DNA of 21,438 bases from the NCBI GenBank assembly GCA_015655535.1, contig JAATEW010000067.1, forward strand, positions 1 to 21,438, written 5' to 3'. This document shows, piece after piece, positions 8,201 to 14,443 of the stretch. The stretch comes from Hyphomicrobiales bacterium. Lineage in GTDB: Bacteria > Pseudomonadota > Alphaproteobacteria > Rhizobiales > Beijerinckiaceae. A program made the translations under genes and the position numbers. Under the pieces are notes generated by a model that searched no databases, was not told the origin of the DNA, and saw only the letters and a program-made list of their open reading frames with translations. Position 1 is the first letter of the stretch; every line of letters begins with the position of its first letter.

Positions 8201-8370
8201 GCGCCGGGCCAAACGGCCGTGACGACGGCGATCTTGATCGTGAAGGACGGATCTTCCGCGCGACCGAGCTTCATATAAGAAAAGGCGCCCCCGATTCCGA
8301 GAATGACGATCAGGAACAGCACGAGCGCTTGATGATGGACGGCCCATTCGGACAGGTTCAGCTTGCGCAT
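5233..8370 (-). CDS. RND-family efflux pump, inner-membrane permease
   Basis: A 1045-residue inner-membrane transporter of the AcrB/HAE1 superfamily (PF00873), full length for the family. It has the TM1 start, large periplasmic loops after TM1 and TM7, and the TM4 proton-relay pair D403-D404 in GLLVDDAIIAVEMM. The second half repeats the fold, with GFVALLGLIALAGMIMRNTV and a C-terminal GPMATVIMGGLFVATFLTLL segment. It would export drugs, solvents or other small toxic compounds with the adaptor encoded upstream (84 bases) and an outer-membrane channel that is not in this window. ATG at 8370 has a strong site (AGAGGTGG). The substrate cannot be read from the sequence; the motifs look like the HAE rather than the heavy-metal group. 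Confidence 0.93.
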   Translation of the reverse strand: MRKLNLSEWAVHHQALVLFLIVILGIGGAFSYMKLGRAEDPSFTIKIAVVTAVWPGATAEEMQNQVADPIEKKAQELPFFDRVQTYSKPSFTAMQIFFKDTTPPSQIPYLFYLLRKKLADAQGSLPQGLIGPSVNDEYGDVDSVLYTISGKGTDYMQLKKIAEDMRQRLLKVPDVVKVNMYGVQDQKIFVDFSQAKLANLNLQPQSIFDSLAKQNAVNASGVIETQSARVPMRISGALVGAAAVAETPVGANGRVFRLGDIANVTDGFEDPPSFLLRQRGEPALALGVVMAKGGNLITLGESLKSAMTEITAELPVGVDVEQIADQPKVVETAVGEFTRSFTEALVIVLVVSFLSLGWRTGIVVAVSVPLVLAIVFIIMSAMGLDLHRITLGALIIALGLLVDDAIIAVEMMVVKMEQGVDRLKAATFAWDSTAFPMLTGTLVTAAGFLPVGFAASSTGEYAGGIFWVVMIALLASWVVAVVFTPYLGVKLLPDFAKRHGHRDPEAIYDTRMYRGLRALVRWCIKQRMIVVAATVGIFALAVVGFGHVQQQFFPLSERPELFLQLRLPEGTAIGTTRGITEEAEKLINGDPDIDTYTAYVGQGSPRFWLGLNPQLPDESYAEIVIVARDIEARERLKTKLEAAAATGALNAARVRVDRFNFGPPVGFPVQFRVIGPDPNIVRGIAYQVRDIMKANPKAVEPQLDWNEQEPSVRLVLDQDRARALGLNPQDVANTLQMLLSGVTVTTVREGIEKVDVVARAIKAERADLGHIGDLAITSRNGVPVPLAQVAKIVYGHEEPILWRRSRDMAITVRSDVIDGVQAPDVTNEIWPALTKIRGELAPGYRIEIGGAIEESAKANASLFAVFPYMLVAMLTILMLQLQSFPRVALVFLTAPLGLIGASLGLNLAHRPFGFVALLGLIALAGMIMRNTVILVDQIEDDVKRGLPRGEAIVEATVRRARPVVLTALAAILAMIPLSHSAFWGPMATVIMGGLFVATFLTLLFLPALYSLWFRKSLGSQAAAPSTEPSHQTGEAVPGLPALSMK

Positions 8371-8419
8371 GATCCACCTCTAAAAGACATATTCAAAACG
8401 GAAGACATCACTTGCGCCT

Positions 8420-8434
8420 GAACCTCAAAGGTTC
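8420..8434. other. Intercistronic hairpin between adaptor and pump genes
   Basis: GAACCT-CAA-AGGTTC is a perfect six-base stem with a three-base loop in the 84-base gap between the adaptor stop and the pump start. It could be an RNA processing or stability element; there is no T-run. Confidence 0.3.
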
Positions 8435-8454
8435 GCGCCTTTAGGGTTCACGCT

Positions 8455-9561
8455 CTACGAACCGAGCCGGCTTACGACCCGCACCTTTTCGTGCGAATCG
8501 AGCTTCTGCACGCCAAGCATGACAATCGAAGCGCCGTCTTCGACGCCATCCGTCACATAGGCCCAATCACCGTCATAGCGCGCGACGGAGACCTGTTTCA
8601 GTTGAAGCGTCCCATCGGTTCCGACCACCCACAGGGCGGGACCAGCGCCTTGATTGAACAGAGCACTGAGGGGAACTTTCGCCACCGGCGCGCCGTGAAG
8701 ATCGCGCAAGGTGAGCGTCGCACTCATACCGAGAGCCACAACGTCGTCGGCATCCGGCAATGAAAAACGCGCGGCATAGGTTCGTGTCGTCGAATCGGCG
8801 GCAGGCGCAAGCTCGCGCAGACGGGCCTGATAAATATGGTTCGGCGCCGACCATAGAGTGACGCGCGCCTCGCCGCGGCGGGCGAGATCGAGCAAGGATT
8901 CCGGCGCCGCGACCACGGCTTCTTTCTCGCCGAGCTTGGCGACGCGGATCGCAGCTTGCCCGATGGCGACGACCTGGCCGGGCTCGATGAAAGTCGCCGT
9001 CACGACGCCAGCGGAATCGGCCGTCAGAGTCGAATAGGCGACCGAATTGGTTGCGAGTTCCACGGCGCGCTGCGCCCGCCGGTCGCGCCCCCGCGCCTCT
9101 TCGGCCGCGGACCGCAATTTGTCGAAGGCCGCCTGCGACGTCCAGCCGGAGCGGCGCAATTGCGAACCGCGCTCTTCATCCGCACCCGCTTGCTCGAGCG
9201 AGATTTTGGCGGCGCTGGCTTCCGCCTCTGCCTGTTCGAGCTGAAGTTTCAGGTCGGTGTCGTCGAGCGTGCCGAGCGCTTGGCCCGGCGCGACCGTATC
9301 GCCGACATCCACCAGCCGCCGCGCGACTTTGCCGGAGACGCGAAATCCGTGATCGGTTTCGATCCGCGGCCGGATCGAGGCGTCGAACGTCCGGACCGGC
9401 GTTTCCGGCGCATAATGAACCTGCGTCACCAAAACCGGTCGATCGGGCTTGGCCTCGGTGGCGTCGCTCTTGGCTTCACCGCAGGCGGCAAGGCCTAAAG
9501 CTGGCGTGATAACAACGCCGAGACGAAAGACAATCGCGGCACAACGAGCCCGTGGGAACAT
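8455..9561 (-). CDS. RND efflux periplasmic adaptor (MFP), lipoprotein
   Basis: A 368-residue HlyD/AcrA-type adaptor that would link the RND pump to an outer-membrane channel. The start at 9561 has GGAGAAGG just upstream and gives a lipoprotein signal with lipobox L24-A25-A26-C27 (PALGLAAC), so it is probably anchored to the membrane by a lipid on C27. Order: lipoyl/barrel-sandwich half (HGFRVSGKVARRLVDVGDTV), helical hairpin with coiled coil (LEQAEAEASAAKISLEQAGA), second lipoyl half (ADSAGVVTATFIEPGQVVAI), then beta-barrel and membrane-proximal domains. It is the first gene of the adaptor-pump-TetR operon. A longer reading starting TTG at 9624 would begin inside the operator palindrome and mask the signal peptide, so I reject it. 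Confidence 0.9.
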   Translation of the reverse strand: MFPRARCAAIVFRLGVVITPALGLAACGEAKSDATEAKPDRPVLVTQVHYAPETPVRTFDASIRPRIETDHGFRVSGKVARRLVDVGDTVAPGQALGTLDDTDLKLQLEQAEAEASAAKISLEQAGADEERGSQLRRSGWTSQAAFDKLRSAAEEARGRDRRAQRAVELATNSVAYSTLTADSAGVVTATFIEPGQVVAIGQAAIRVAKLGEKEAVVAAPESLLDLARRGEARVTLWSAPNHIYQARLRELAPAADSTTRTYAARFSLPDADDVVALGMSATLTLRDLHGAPVAKVPLSALFNQGAGPALWVVGTDGTLQLKQVSVARYDGDWAYVTDGVEDGASIVMLGVQKLDSHEKVRVVSRLGS

Positions 9562-9603
9562 GGCGCCTTCTCCGAAGCAGCCGAAACCATGCGGACAAGT
9601 TAG

Positions 9604-9641
9604 TTGATGAGTGATAAATGACAATAATTATCACTCATCAA
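9604..9641 (-). promoter_or_regulatory. Predicted TetR operator over the RND operon promoter
   Basis: Perfect 14-base arms TTGATGAGTGATAA (9604-9617) and TTATCACTCATCAA (9628-9641) are separated by ten bases. On the minus strand TTGATG (9641-9636) and TTTATC (9618-9613) make a -35/-10 pair 17 bases apart, both inside the arms, so a bound repressor would block polymerase. A smaller near-perfect palindrome TGACAAT-A-ATTATCA lies inside at 9619-9633. Binding by the operon's TetR protein is inferred. Confidence 0.6.
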
Positions 9642-9714
9642 ACAAAAGAAGAGGCACATGCTCCCGGAACAAGGTATTCAGGTAGCGATAATGACGTTGC
9701 TGCCGGCCGCCATA

Positions 9715-10476
9715 TTAGTCCGCCAGCAAGTCCTCGCGGTCGATCCTGCGCAAGGAGGCTTCCAATCTCTGCTCGTCGCGCGTGATTAGCTCGACCGTCT
9801 CACAGGTAAATTGGACATGTTGAAAAGCGGCGGCTTCAGAGCGCGCGCGATCGCCGGATAGAATGGCTTCGCCGATCTCCAAATGCTGCGCCATGAGCTG
9901 GTCTCTGACGCCCAAGCGGCGATAAAGCTGTTCGCGATGGTAGAAAATGCCGTTGCGCAACATGTCGCTGAACATCCGCATGATATGCAGCACGATGACG
10001 TTATGAGCCGCTTCGTAGATCACGAGATGCAGATTCGTGTCGGCTTGGGCCTCCGCATGCGCATCGTCCGATTGATGCGCGAGTTTGATGGCCTCAAGAC
10101 ATTCGGCGATTTGCGCCCGGTCGATTTGCGTCGCTCTGACGGCCGCGAGCCCGCAGGCATGCGCTTCGACCAAGCGGCGATATTCGAAATAATCGGCCGC
10201 GACTCGCTCGTCGCCGCTGAAAAGCTTCGACAGAGGATTGGACAGCGGCGTCAAAAAGGCGGTCACGACCGTGCCGGCCTTTGACGTACTCACCAAGCCT
10301 TTCTCTTCGAGTTGGGCCAAAGCATCGCGCAGCGTCGGTCTCGACACGCCCAATTTCTCGGCCAGCTCGCGCTCGGACGTGAGCTTCTCCCCAGGCCTGA
10401 TCACGCCTTCGAGAATCATGGTTTGCAGATGCTGGGCGACCGCATCCGCAATCCGCATAACCTTTATTTCCGCCAT
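9715..10476 (-). CDS. GntR-family regulator with FCD domain (LldR/LutR-like)
   Basis: A 253-residue FadR-subfamily regulator. Residues about 8-75 are the GntR winged helix (GVIRPGEKLTSERELAEKLG, VSRPTLRDALAQLEEKGLVS); about 95-225 are the all-helical FCD ligand domain. D146, H150, H198 and H220 are placed as the metal ligands usual in FCD proteins, which often bind small carboxylates such as lactate. It is encoded downstream of lutABC on the same strand (128-base gap) with its own GAGGGA ribosome site. The TGGT...ACCA sites upstream of lutA, and TTACCAA/TTGGTAA elements upstream of this gene, fit the TNGTNNNACNA-type operators of the subfamily. Probable role: lactate-responsive control of lutABC, itself, and perhaps the divergent alcohol-oxidation genes. 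Confidence 0.87.
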   Translation of the reverse strand: MAEIKVMRIADAVAQHLQTMILEGVIRPGEKLTSERELAEKLGVSRPTLRDALAQLEEKGLVSTSKAGTVVTAFLTPLSNPLSKLFSGDERVAADYFEYRRLVEAHACGLAAVRATQIDRAQIAECLEAIKLAHQSDDAHAEAQADTNLHLVIYEAAHNVIVLHIMRMFSDMLRNGIFYHREQLYRRLGVRDQLMAQHLEIGEAILSGDRARSEAAAFQHVQFTCETVELITRDEQRLEASLRRIDREDLLAD

Positions 10477-10530
10477 TCCATCCCTCGTTGGACCAGTTCC
10501 ATGCGGCCGGATTTTGCAGGATATATTATT

Positions 10531-10578
10531 TTACCAAGAGCCGTCGAGACTGAGCCGTGAGCAGTGTCTCATTGGTAA
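10531..10578. promoter_or_regulatory. Paired TTACCAA / TTGGTAA elements upstream of the GntR gene
   Basis: TTACCAA (10531-10537) and TTGGTAA (10572-10578) are perfect inverted 7-mers 34 bases apart, in the 128-base gap between lutC and the GntR gene. Each resembles half of the operator upstream of lutA. A third small symmetrical TTGGACCAG lies at 10488-10496, next to the GntR ribosome site. They may serve autoregulation; the wide spacing is atypical for one dimer. Confidence 0.35.
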
Positions 10579-10604
10579 GAGCGGCTTGCCGCCGAATCCG
10601 GCCC

Positions 10605-11258
10605 TCAGTCCCGCTTATCCACAATGATGATGTGAAGAAATCCAGGCCCATGCGCGCCGCGCGCCAGCGAGCCCTCGATATCGGTCGTGCCGCTCGGCCC
10701 CGTTATGAGGTTCGCGTTGCGCGGCACAGCCATATGACCTGCCGCAACCGCATAGTCTTCGAGATAGGCCACGATATGCTTGGCCTCGAGGACGACGATG
10801 TGATGGAGCGGCAGAAAGGAAAACAGCGTCGCGCAATTCGGCGCCGAATGGAAAATAAGCGTACCCGTTTCGGCAATGCCCCATAAGGCCTTTTGGATGG
10901 CGACCGTCTGATCGGGCGAAATGCCGGACGTAAATGCCAAGCCGCCCCAATCGAGCTGCATCAAATCCGGATCCGGCTGCAGAGCGACTGGGCTTTCGGT
11001 GCCGTGCTCTTCGAGATAGATGCGCACAGCAGCGGGCACATCGCGTAAATCCTCCACCACGCAGACGGTCCCGCCGATCTGGGGAAGCGTGACCCTCGAC
11101 GCGAATAGGCTACGAAGATCGCCTTCCGGCAGAGGCGGCCGTCCAAGCTCCGGCTCCGACAGAAGAGACTCGGCAATCGCCGTCACCGGACCGGGCTCGA
11201 CGCCGTCGCGATGCAAGGCGCGCCGCACCTTCCCAAGAATGAGATCGCGGCTTGTCAT
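10605..11258 (-). CDS. lutC: L-lactate utilization protein LutC (LUD domain)
   Basis: A 217-residue LUD-domain (PF02589) protein, third member of the LutABC iron-sulfur L-lactate oxidising complex, cytoplasmic. Family-type sequence includes GLAFTSGISPDQTVAIQKAL, GIAETGTLIFHSA and a C-terminal half with NLITGPSGTTDIEGSLARG (shared with other LUD proteins) and GPGFLHIIIVD. The ATG at 11258 overlaps the lutB stop by four bases (ATGA), so translation is probably coupled. LutABC converts L-lactate to pyruvate in Bacillus and many proteobacteria. No lactate permease is seen in the window. LutC carries no iron-sulfur motif and its exact role is not established. Confidence 0.9.
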   Translation of the reverse strand: MTSRDLILGKVRRALHRDGVEPGPVTAIAESLLSEPELGRPPLPEGDLRSLFASRVTLPQIGGTVCVVEDLRDVPAAVRIYLEEHGTESPVALQPDPDLMQLDWGGLAFTSGISPDQTVAIQKALWGIAETGTLIFHSAPNCATLFSFLPLHHIVVLEAKHIVAYLEDYAVAAGHMAVPRNANLITGPSGTTDIEGSLARGAHGPGFLHIIIVDKRD

Positions 11259-12679
11259 TTGCGCGCGCGGCGCTGCGCCGCTCTATATTGTTCCATGAAG
11301 GTTCGCGAGGCGGGTTTTGGAAAGTCGCGGTGGCTCGTCCAGCCCTTGGCCATCGGCATGGAGCGAACCCAGCCCGCCTCTCCAAAAAGGCGCAGAACAC
11401 GAACGGCCACAGCCGTGGCCATCCTGTAGAGAAAGGGATGGCGGGCAGCAAAAGCCCAAAACCAAAGCGCGCGCCTGACGGACCGAGGCTCAAGCCCTTC
11501 GTTCCAGCTTTTTTCTCGCCAGCCGCGCAGAAGCGTCGGCAGCGGAATATCGACCGGGCAGACCTGCTGGCAATTGCCGTTCAAAGTGCAGGCGTGAACG
11601 AGATCGCGCGACCCCGCCAATCCATCGAGCTCGGGCGTCAGCACGGAGCCCATCGGACCGGGATAAGTGCCGCCATAGGCATGGCCGCCAATCTGGCGAT
11701 AGACGACGCAGTGATTCATGCAGGCACCACACCGCAAGCATCGCAGCATATCGTTCAAATCGCCACCCAGCATATGGGTGCGGCCATTGTCGACGAGAAC
11801 AATGTGGAATTCTTCCGGCCCATCCGCATCGCCCGGCCGTTTCGGCCCGCAATGAAATGTTGTGTATTGGGTAAAGTCGGCTCCCGTCGCCGATCGCACC
11901 AGAAGACGCAAAAGCACCATCGCATGCCGAAGCGAGGGAACCAACTTCTCGATACCGGCCGTCACGATATGAACGCGTGGAATCGTCGTCGTCAGTTCGG
12001 CATTGCCTTCATTCGTCACCGTGCAGACGGCGCCGCTGTCGGCGATCAGAAAATTGGCCCCGGAGATGCCGACATCGGCGCGCAAAAAAGCTTCCCGCAA
12101 CTGACGCCGCGCGCTCCGCACCATGGCCGGAATCTCGTCGCTGTTTTGCGGCGTGTGATGATGCTTGCGGAAGAGCTCCGCGACTTCCTCGCGCGTGCGG
12201 TGCAAGGCCGGCCAGATGATGTGCGAGGGCTTGTCGCCGGCAAGCTGAACGATGTGCTCGGCGAGGTCGGTCTCGACCCTTGTGATCCCCGCCTTTTCGA
12301 GCGCCAGCGGCAGGCCGATTTCTTCGCCCAGCATCGACTTCGAGCGGGTGACCGATTTGGCATTGGCGGCCTTACAGATATCAACGACGATCTCGCAGGC
12401 TTCCTCGGCCGTCGAGGCCCAATGCACCTTTGCCCCGGATGCGATCGCATTGCGCTCGAACTCGATCAGATAATGATCGAGGTTTGACGTGACATGATCC
12501 TTGATGCGCCGGCCAAGATCGCGCGCGCCGGCGAAATTCGGCCATGTCGAGACGGCCGCCGCGCGCTTCAGCCTCGCCGTGCCGGTCGTCCGCTCGATGG
12601 CGACCTTTAAGGTCCGGTTCGCCAGGGCGTCCTCGACCCGCGTCTTGAAGGGCTTGAAGTCGGTTTCCAGAGCGGTCAA
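11255..12679 (-). CDS. lutB: L-lactate utilization iron-sulfur protein LutB
   Basis: A 474-residue protein with an N-terminal LUD-type domain and C-terminal ferredoxin-like part. Conserved stretches: RSKSMLGEEIGL, HIIWPALHRTREEVAELF, ADVGISGANFLIADSGAVCT and TNEGNAEL. First Fe-S motif: C314-x2-C317-x2-C320-x3-C324. The second is C364-x5-C370-x3-C374: where E. coli YkgF-like proteins have x-T-L-C-G-x-C, this one has C-T-L-N-G-N-C, so one Cys is moved three residues upstream. Both ends overlap neighbours by four bases (ATGA with lutA and with lutC), showing a tightly coupled lutABC operon. It would transfer electrons from L-lactate oxidation. The shifted Cys may be a subfamily trait. Confidence 0.92.
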   Translation of the reverse strand: MTALETDFKPFKTRVEDALANRTLKVAIERTTGTARLKRAAAVSTWPNFAGARDLGRRIKDHVTSNLDHYLIEFERNAIASGAKVHWASTAEEACEIVVDICKAANAKSVTRSKSMLGEEIGLPLALEKAGITRVETDLAEHIVQLAGDKPSHIIWPALHRTREEVAELFRKHHHTPQNSDEIPAMVRSARRQLREAFLRADVGISGANFLIADSGAVCTVTNEGNAELTTTIPRVHIVTAGIEKLVPSLRHAMVLLRLLVRSATGADFTQYTTFHCGPKRPGDADGPEEFHIVLVDNGRTHMLGGDLNDMLRCLRCGACMNHCVVYRQIGGHAYGGTYPGPMGSVLTPELDGLAGSRDLVHACTLNGNCQQVCPVDIPLPTLLRGWREKSWNEGLEPRSVRRALWFWAFAARHPFLYRMATAVAVRVLRLFGEAGWVRSMPMAKGWTSHRDFPKPASRTFMEQYRAAQRRARK

Positions 12680-13473
12680 AACGAGGTTTCCTCGCCAAGC
12701 GCCGGACCATCCGCCATGCCTGCGATGACCTCGGCCGCATGGTAGGCGCGGACCTTCGATCCATTTCTATGAAGCTTGCCGGCCATGTTCATGAGGCAGC
12801 CGAGATCGCCGCCGAGCAGAAGCTCCGCGCCCGTCGACTCTATATCGCGGGCTTTTTCTTCGACGATCGCGTTGGAAATCGACGGGTATTTCACGCAAAA
12901 AGTCCCGCCAAATCCACAACAGACATCATGTCCGGCCAAGGGCTTCAGCGAAAGCCCCTGCACATTGGAGAGAAGCTGCCGCGGCTGCTTCTCGATTCCA
13001 AGCTCCCGAAGGCCCGAACAGGAATCATGATAGGTAGCGACAGCCTTAAGCGACACGCCAGCCGGTGTGTAGGACCGCACGTCGGTCAGGAAACTGAGAA
13101 GTTCATAAGTTCGTCCCGCCAGGGCGATCGCGCGATCACGCCATGCGGGCTCGCTTTTGAAAAGCTCCTTATAATGAAGCTTGATCATGCCCGCGCAGGA
13201 GCCCGACGGCACCACGATATAATCGAACAGTTCGAAAGCTTTGATGAGATTTTTGGCGAGTGCGCGCGCATGATCGCTCGCCCCGGAATTGAAGGCCGGC
13301 TGGCCGCAACATGTTTGCGCCTCTGGAACCACGACGTCGCAACCCGCTTGTTCGAGCAGGGCAAGAGCCGCGAACCCGATCCGGGGGCGTATGAGATCGA
13401 CGAGACAGGTGACGAATAGCCCAACACGCGGGCGCCCGGAAAAGCCCATCTGAGACGAAGGAGAAAGCGACAT
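12676..13473 (-). CDS. lutA: L-lactate utilization iron-sulfur protein LutA
   Basis: A 265-residue cytoplasmic protein with two CCG domains (PF02754), as in LutA/YkgE and the GlcF/HdrD families. First domain: LFVTCLVD (C23), TCCGQPAFNSG (C55-C56) and PSGSCAGM (C93). Second: YHDSCSGLRELGI and CCGFGGTFCVKYP. These cysteines bind an iron-sulfur centre. It is the first gene of lutABC; the lutB start overlaps its stop. I chose ATG at 13473; a longer TTG reading from 13494 has no support. A 19-base perfect palindrome TGGTAAA-ATATA-TTTACCA is centred 38 bases upstream of this ATG, with a second similar site 100 bases further out. Expected role: with LutB and LutC, L-lactate to pyruvate. Confidence 0.91.
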   Translation of the reverse strand: MSLSPSSQMGFSGRPRVGLFVTCLVDLIRPRIGFAALALLEQAGCDVVVPEAQTCCGQPAFNSGASDHARALAKNLIKAFELFDYIVVPSGSCAGMIKLHYKELFKSEPAWRDRAIALAGRTYELLSFLTDVRSYTPAGVSLKAVATYHDSCSGLRELGIEKQPRQLLSNVQGLSLKPLAGHDVCCGFGGTFCVKYPSISNAIVEEKARDIESTGAELLLGGDLGCLMNMAGKLHRNGSKVRAYHAAEVIAGMADGPALGEETSF

Positions 13474-13501
13474 GTTTTCCGGGCTCGGGGTCAAGCCTTA
13501 T

Positions 13502-13520
13502 TGGTAAAATATATTTACCA
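13502..13520. promoter_or_regulatory. Predicted GntR/FCD operator 1 upstream of lutA
   Basis: TGGTAAA-ATATA-TTTACCA is a perfect 7-5-7 inverted repeat, 29 bases or more upstream of the lutA ATG. TGGT...ACCA ends are typical of FadR/LldR-subfamily operators. The GntR/FCD regulator at the end of the operon is the obvious candidate binder. Confidence 0.65.
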
Positions 13521-13601
13521 GATCATGTCAATTGATTATAAAGGCAGAGTTGACGGCCCACGCTAACAGGATAATTGTAAGCGGCAGAGGCACGTCTCTA
13601 C

Positions 13602-13620
13602 TGGTAATGAGATATAACCA
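13602..13620. promoter_or_regulatory. Predicted GntR/FCD operator 2
   Basis: TGGTAATGAGATATAACCA is 19 bases long like operator 1, with matching TGGT...ACCA ends (TGGTAA / TAACCA, one mismatch inside). It starts exactly 100 bases from operator 1, between it and the Rieske gene, compatible with DNA looping or with separate control of the rightward unit. Confidence 0.5.
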
Positions 13621-13789
13621 AAGAAGCGCGGACGTGTTTGCCCACGCAGAGGGATTTGACCAAAGCTTACCGGCAAAAGGCCCTGATCGCCTGACGAAGA
13701 AGCAGTCGACCAGATAGAAAGCCTGCCGCTACGAACTTCGAAGAAGCTGCCCATAAAGCTTCGCGATAAAAGCCATAGAGGAGGGATGA

Positions 13790-14383
13790 TTGGCGTTCAA
13801 AAATCCGCGCTCTTTGAGCCGCGTCGGCGATAGGCCTTGCTTTGGCCGGCGCAAGACATTGCAGCTCGCAATGGGGGCAGTCGCTGCCTCAGTCGTAAGG
13901 CCAGCGGTTGCCGCGGAGGCCCCATTTCCAAATTTGGGCGATCACCTCGTTCGCATAACCGACGAAGGCACCTACACGCCCTTGCGGGTCTCGGATATTG
14001 AAAAATCCGCCAAGCCCGTCATTGCCTACCCTTACGATGTAGCAACCAACACCGTCCGTTCAGAGTCGCGTTTGAACAAGGTGCTATTGGTCTATTTCGA
14101 TCCGGCGCAAATGGATGTGGAAGCCCAGAAATATGCCGCTGGCGGCGTTCTCGGCTTTTCCGCAATCTGCACGCATCAAGGCTGCGAAGTCAGCGAATGG
14201 GCGCCGGATAGTCGCGACCTTCTCTGTTTTTGCCATTTCTCCAAATATGCGCCGTTGAAAGCCGCCCACGTTATCGCGGGTCCGGCGCCGCGCAGCTTGC
14301 CGGCGCTGCCGCTTGCATTGAAGGACGACGAGCTTGTCGTCGCCGGCCATTTCAGCGCTCCTCCCGGAGCCGCGAGAGCCTGA
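13790..14383 (+). CDS. Tat-exported Rieske [2Fe-2S] protein
   Basis: A 197-residue periplasmic or membrane-tethered electron carrier. The N-terminus has a Tat motif (GRRKTLQLAMG, R20-R21), a hydrophobic stretch and a possible cleavage site after AVA near residue 41. The Rieske fold carries C127-T-H129-Q-G-C132 and C146-F-C148-H149-F-S: C127, H129, C146 and H149 would bind the cluster and C132-C148 form the disulfide typical of high-potential Rieske proteins. The start is TTG at 13790, with AGGAGG five bases upstream; an ATG four bases earlier is in another frame and stops soon. It is 60 bases upstream of the PQQ dehydrogenase gene, suggesting it may take electrons from that enzyme or pass them on. 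It is not a bc1 Rieske subunit by context, as no cytochrome b or c1 follows. Confidence 0.85.
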   Translation: MAFKNPRSLSRVGDRPCFGRRKTLQLAMGAVAASVVRPAVAAEAPFPNLGDHLVRITDEGTYTPLRVSDIEKSAKPVIAYPYDVATNTVRSESRLNKVLLVYFDPAQMDVEAQKYAAGGVLGFSAICTHQGCEVSEWAPDSRDLLCFCHFSKYAPLKAAHVIAGPAPRSLPALPLALKDDELVVAGHFSAPPGAARA

Positions 14384-14443
14384 TCATCAGCATAATCGTC
14401 AATGAAAAAATCAAGAGCAAAATCGCTCTGGTGGGAGGAAAGC

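Larger units (their letters stand above)
13474..13789. other. Divergent intergenic region lutA / Rieske gene
   Basis: No gene is supported in these 316 bases; a 61-residue plus-strand ORF at 13532-13717 has no recognisable sequence. It holds two GntR-type operators. On the minus strand there is a perfect TTGACA (13534-13529) whose spacing to any good -10 is poor, and a TATAAT (13540-13535). On the plus strand TTACCA (13515-13520), 17 bases, then TATAAA (13538-13543) could make a rightward promoter. Exact promoters are uncertain. Confidence 0.5.

Noticed and set aside
6061..8421. 786-codon open frame on the plus strand
   Set aside because: It lies antisense to the well-supported RND pump gene; it is rich in Arg, Asp and His as expected from a reverse-frame reading of GC-rich coding DNA, and has no family sequence.
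9562..9624. TTG start at 9624 for the adaptor gene
   Set aside because: It lies inside the predicted operator and before a good ribosome site and lipoprotein signal starting at 9561.
9619..9633. TGA-N9-TCA palindrome as a RirA or Fur iron box
   Set aside because: It fits the loose iron-box pattern, but the context is an efflux operon with its own TetR and a longer perfect palindrome; no iron gene is nearby. Kept only as an alternative.
11252..12487. 411-codon open frame on the plus strand
   Set aside because: Antisense to lutB, which has clear iron-sulfur motifs and coupled starts.
13532..13717. 61-codon plus-strand ORF between lutA and the Rieske gene
   Set aside because: No recognisable sequence or ribosome site, and it covers operator 2.
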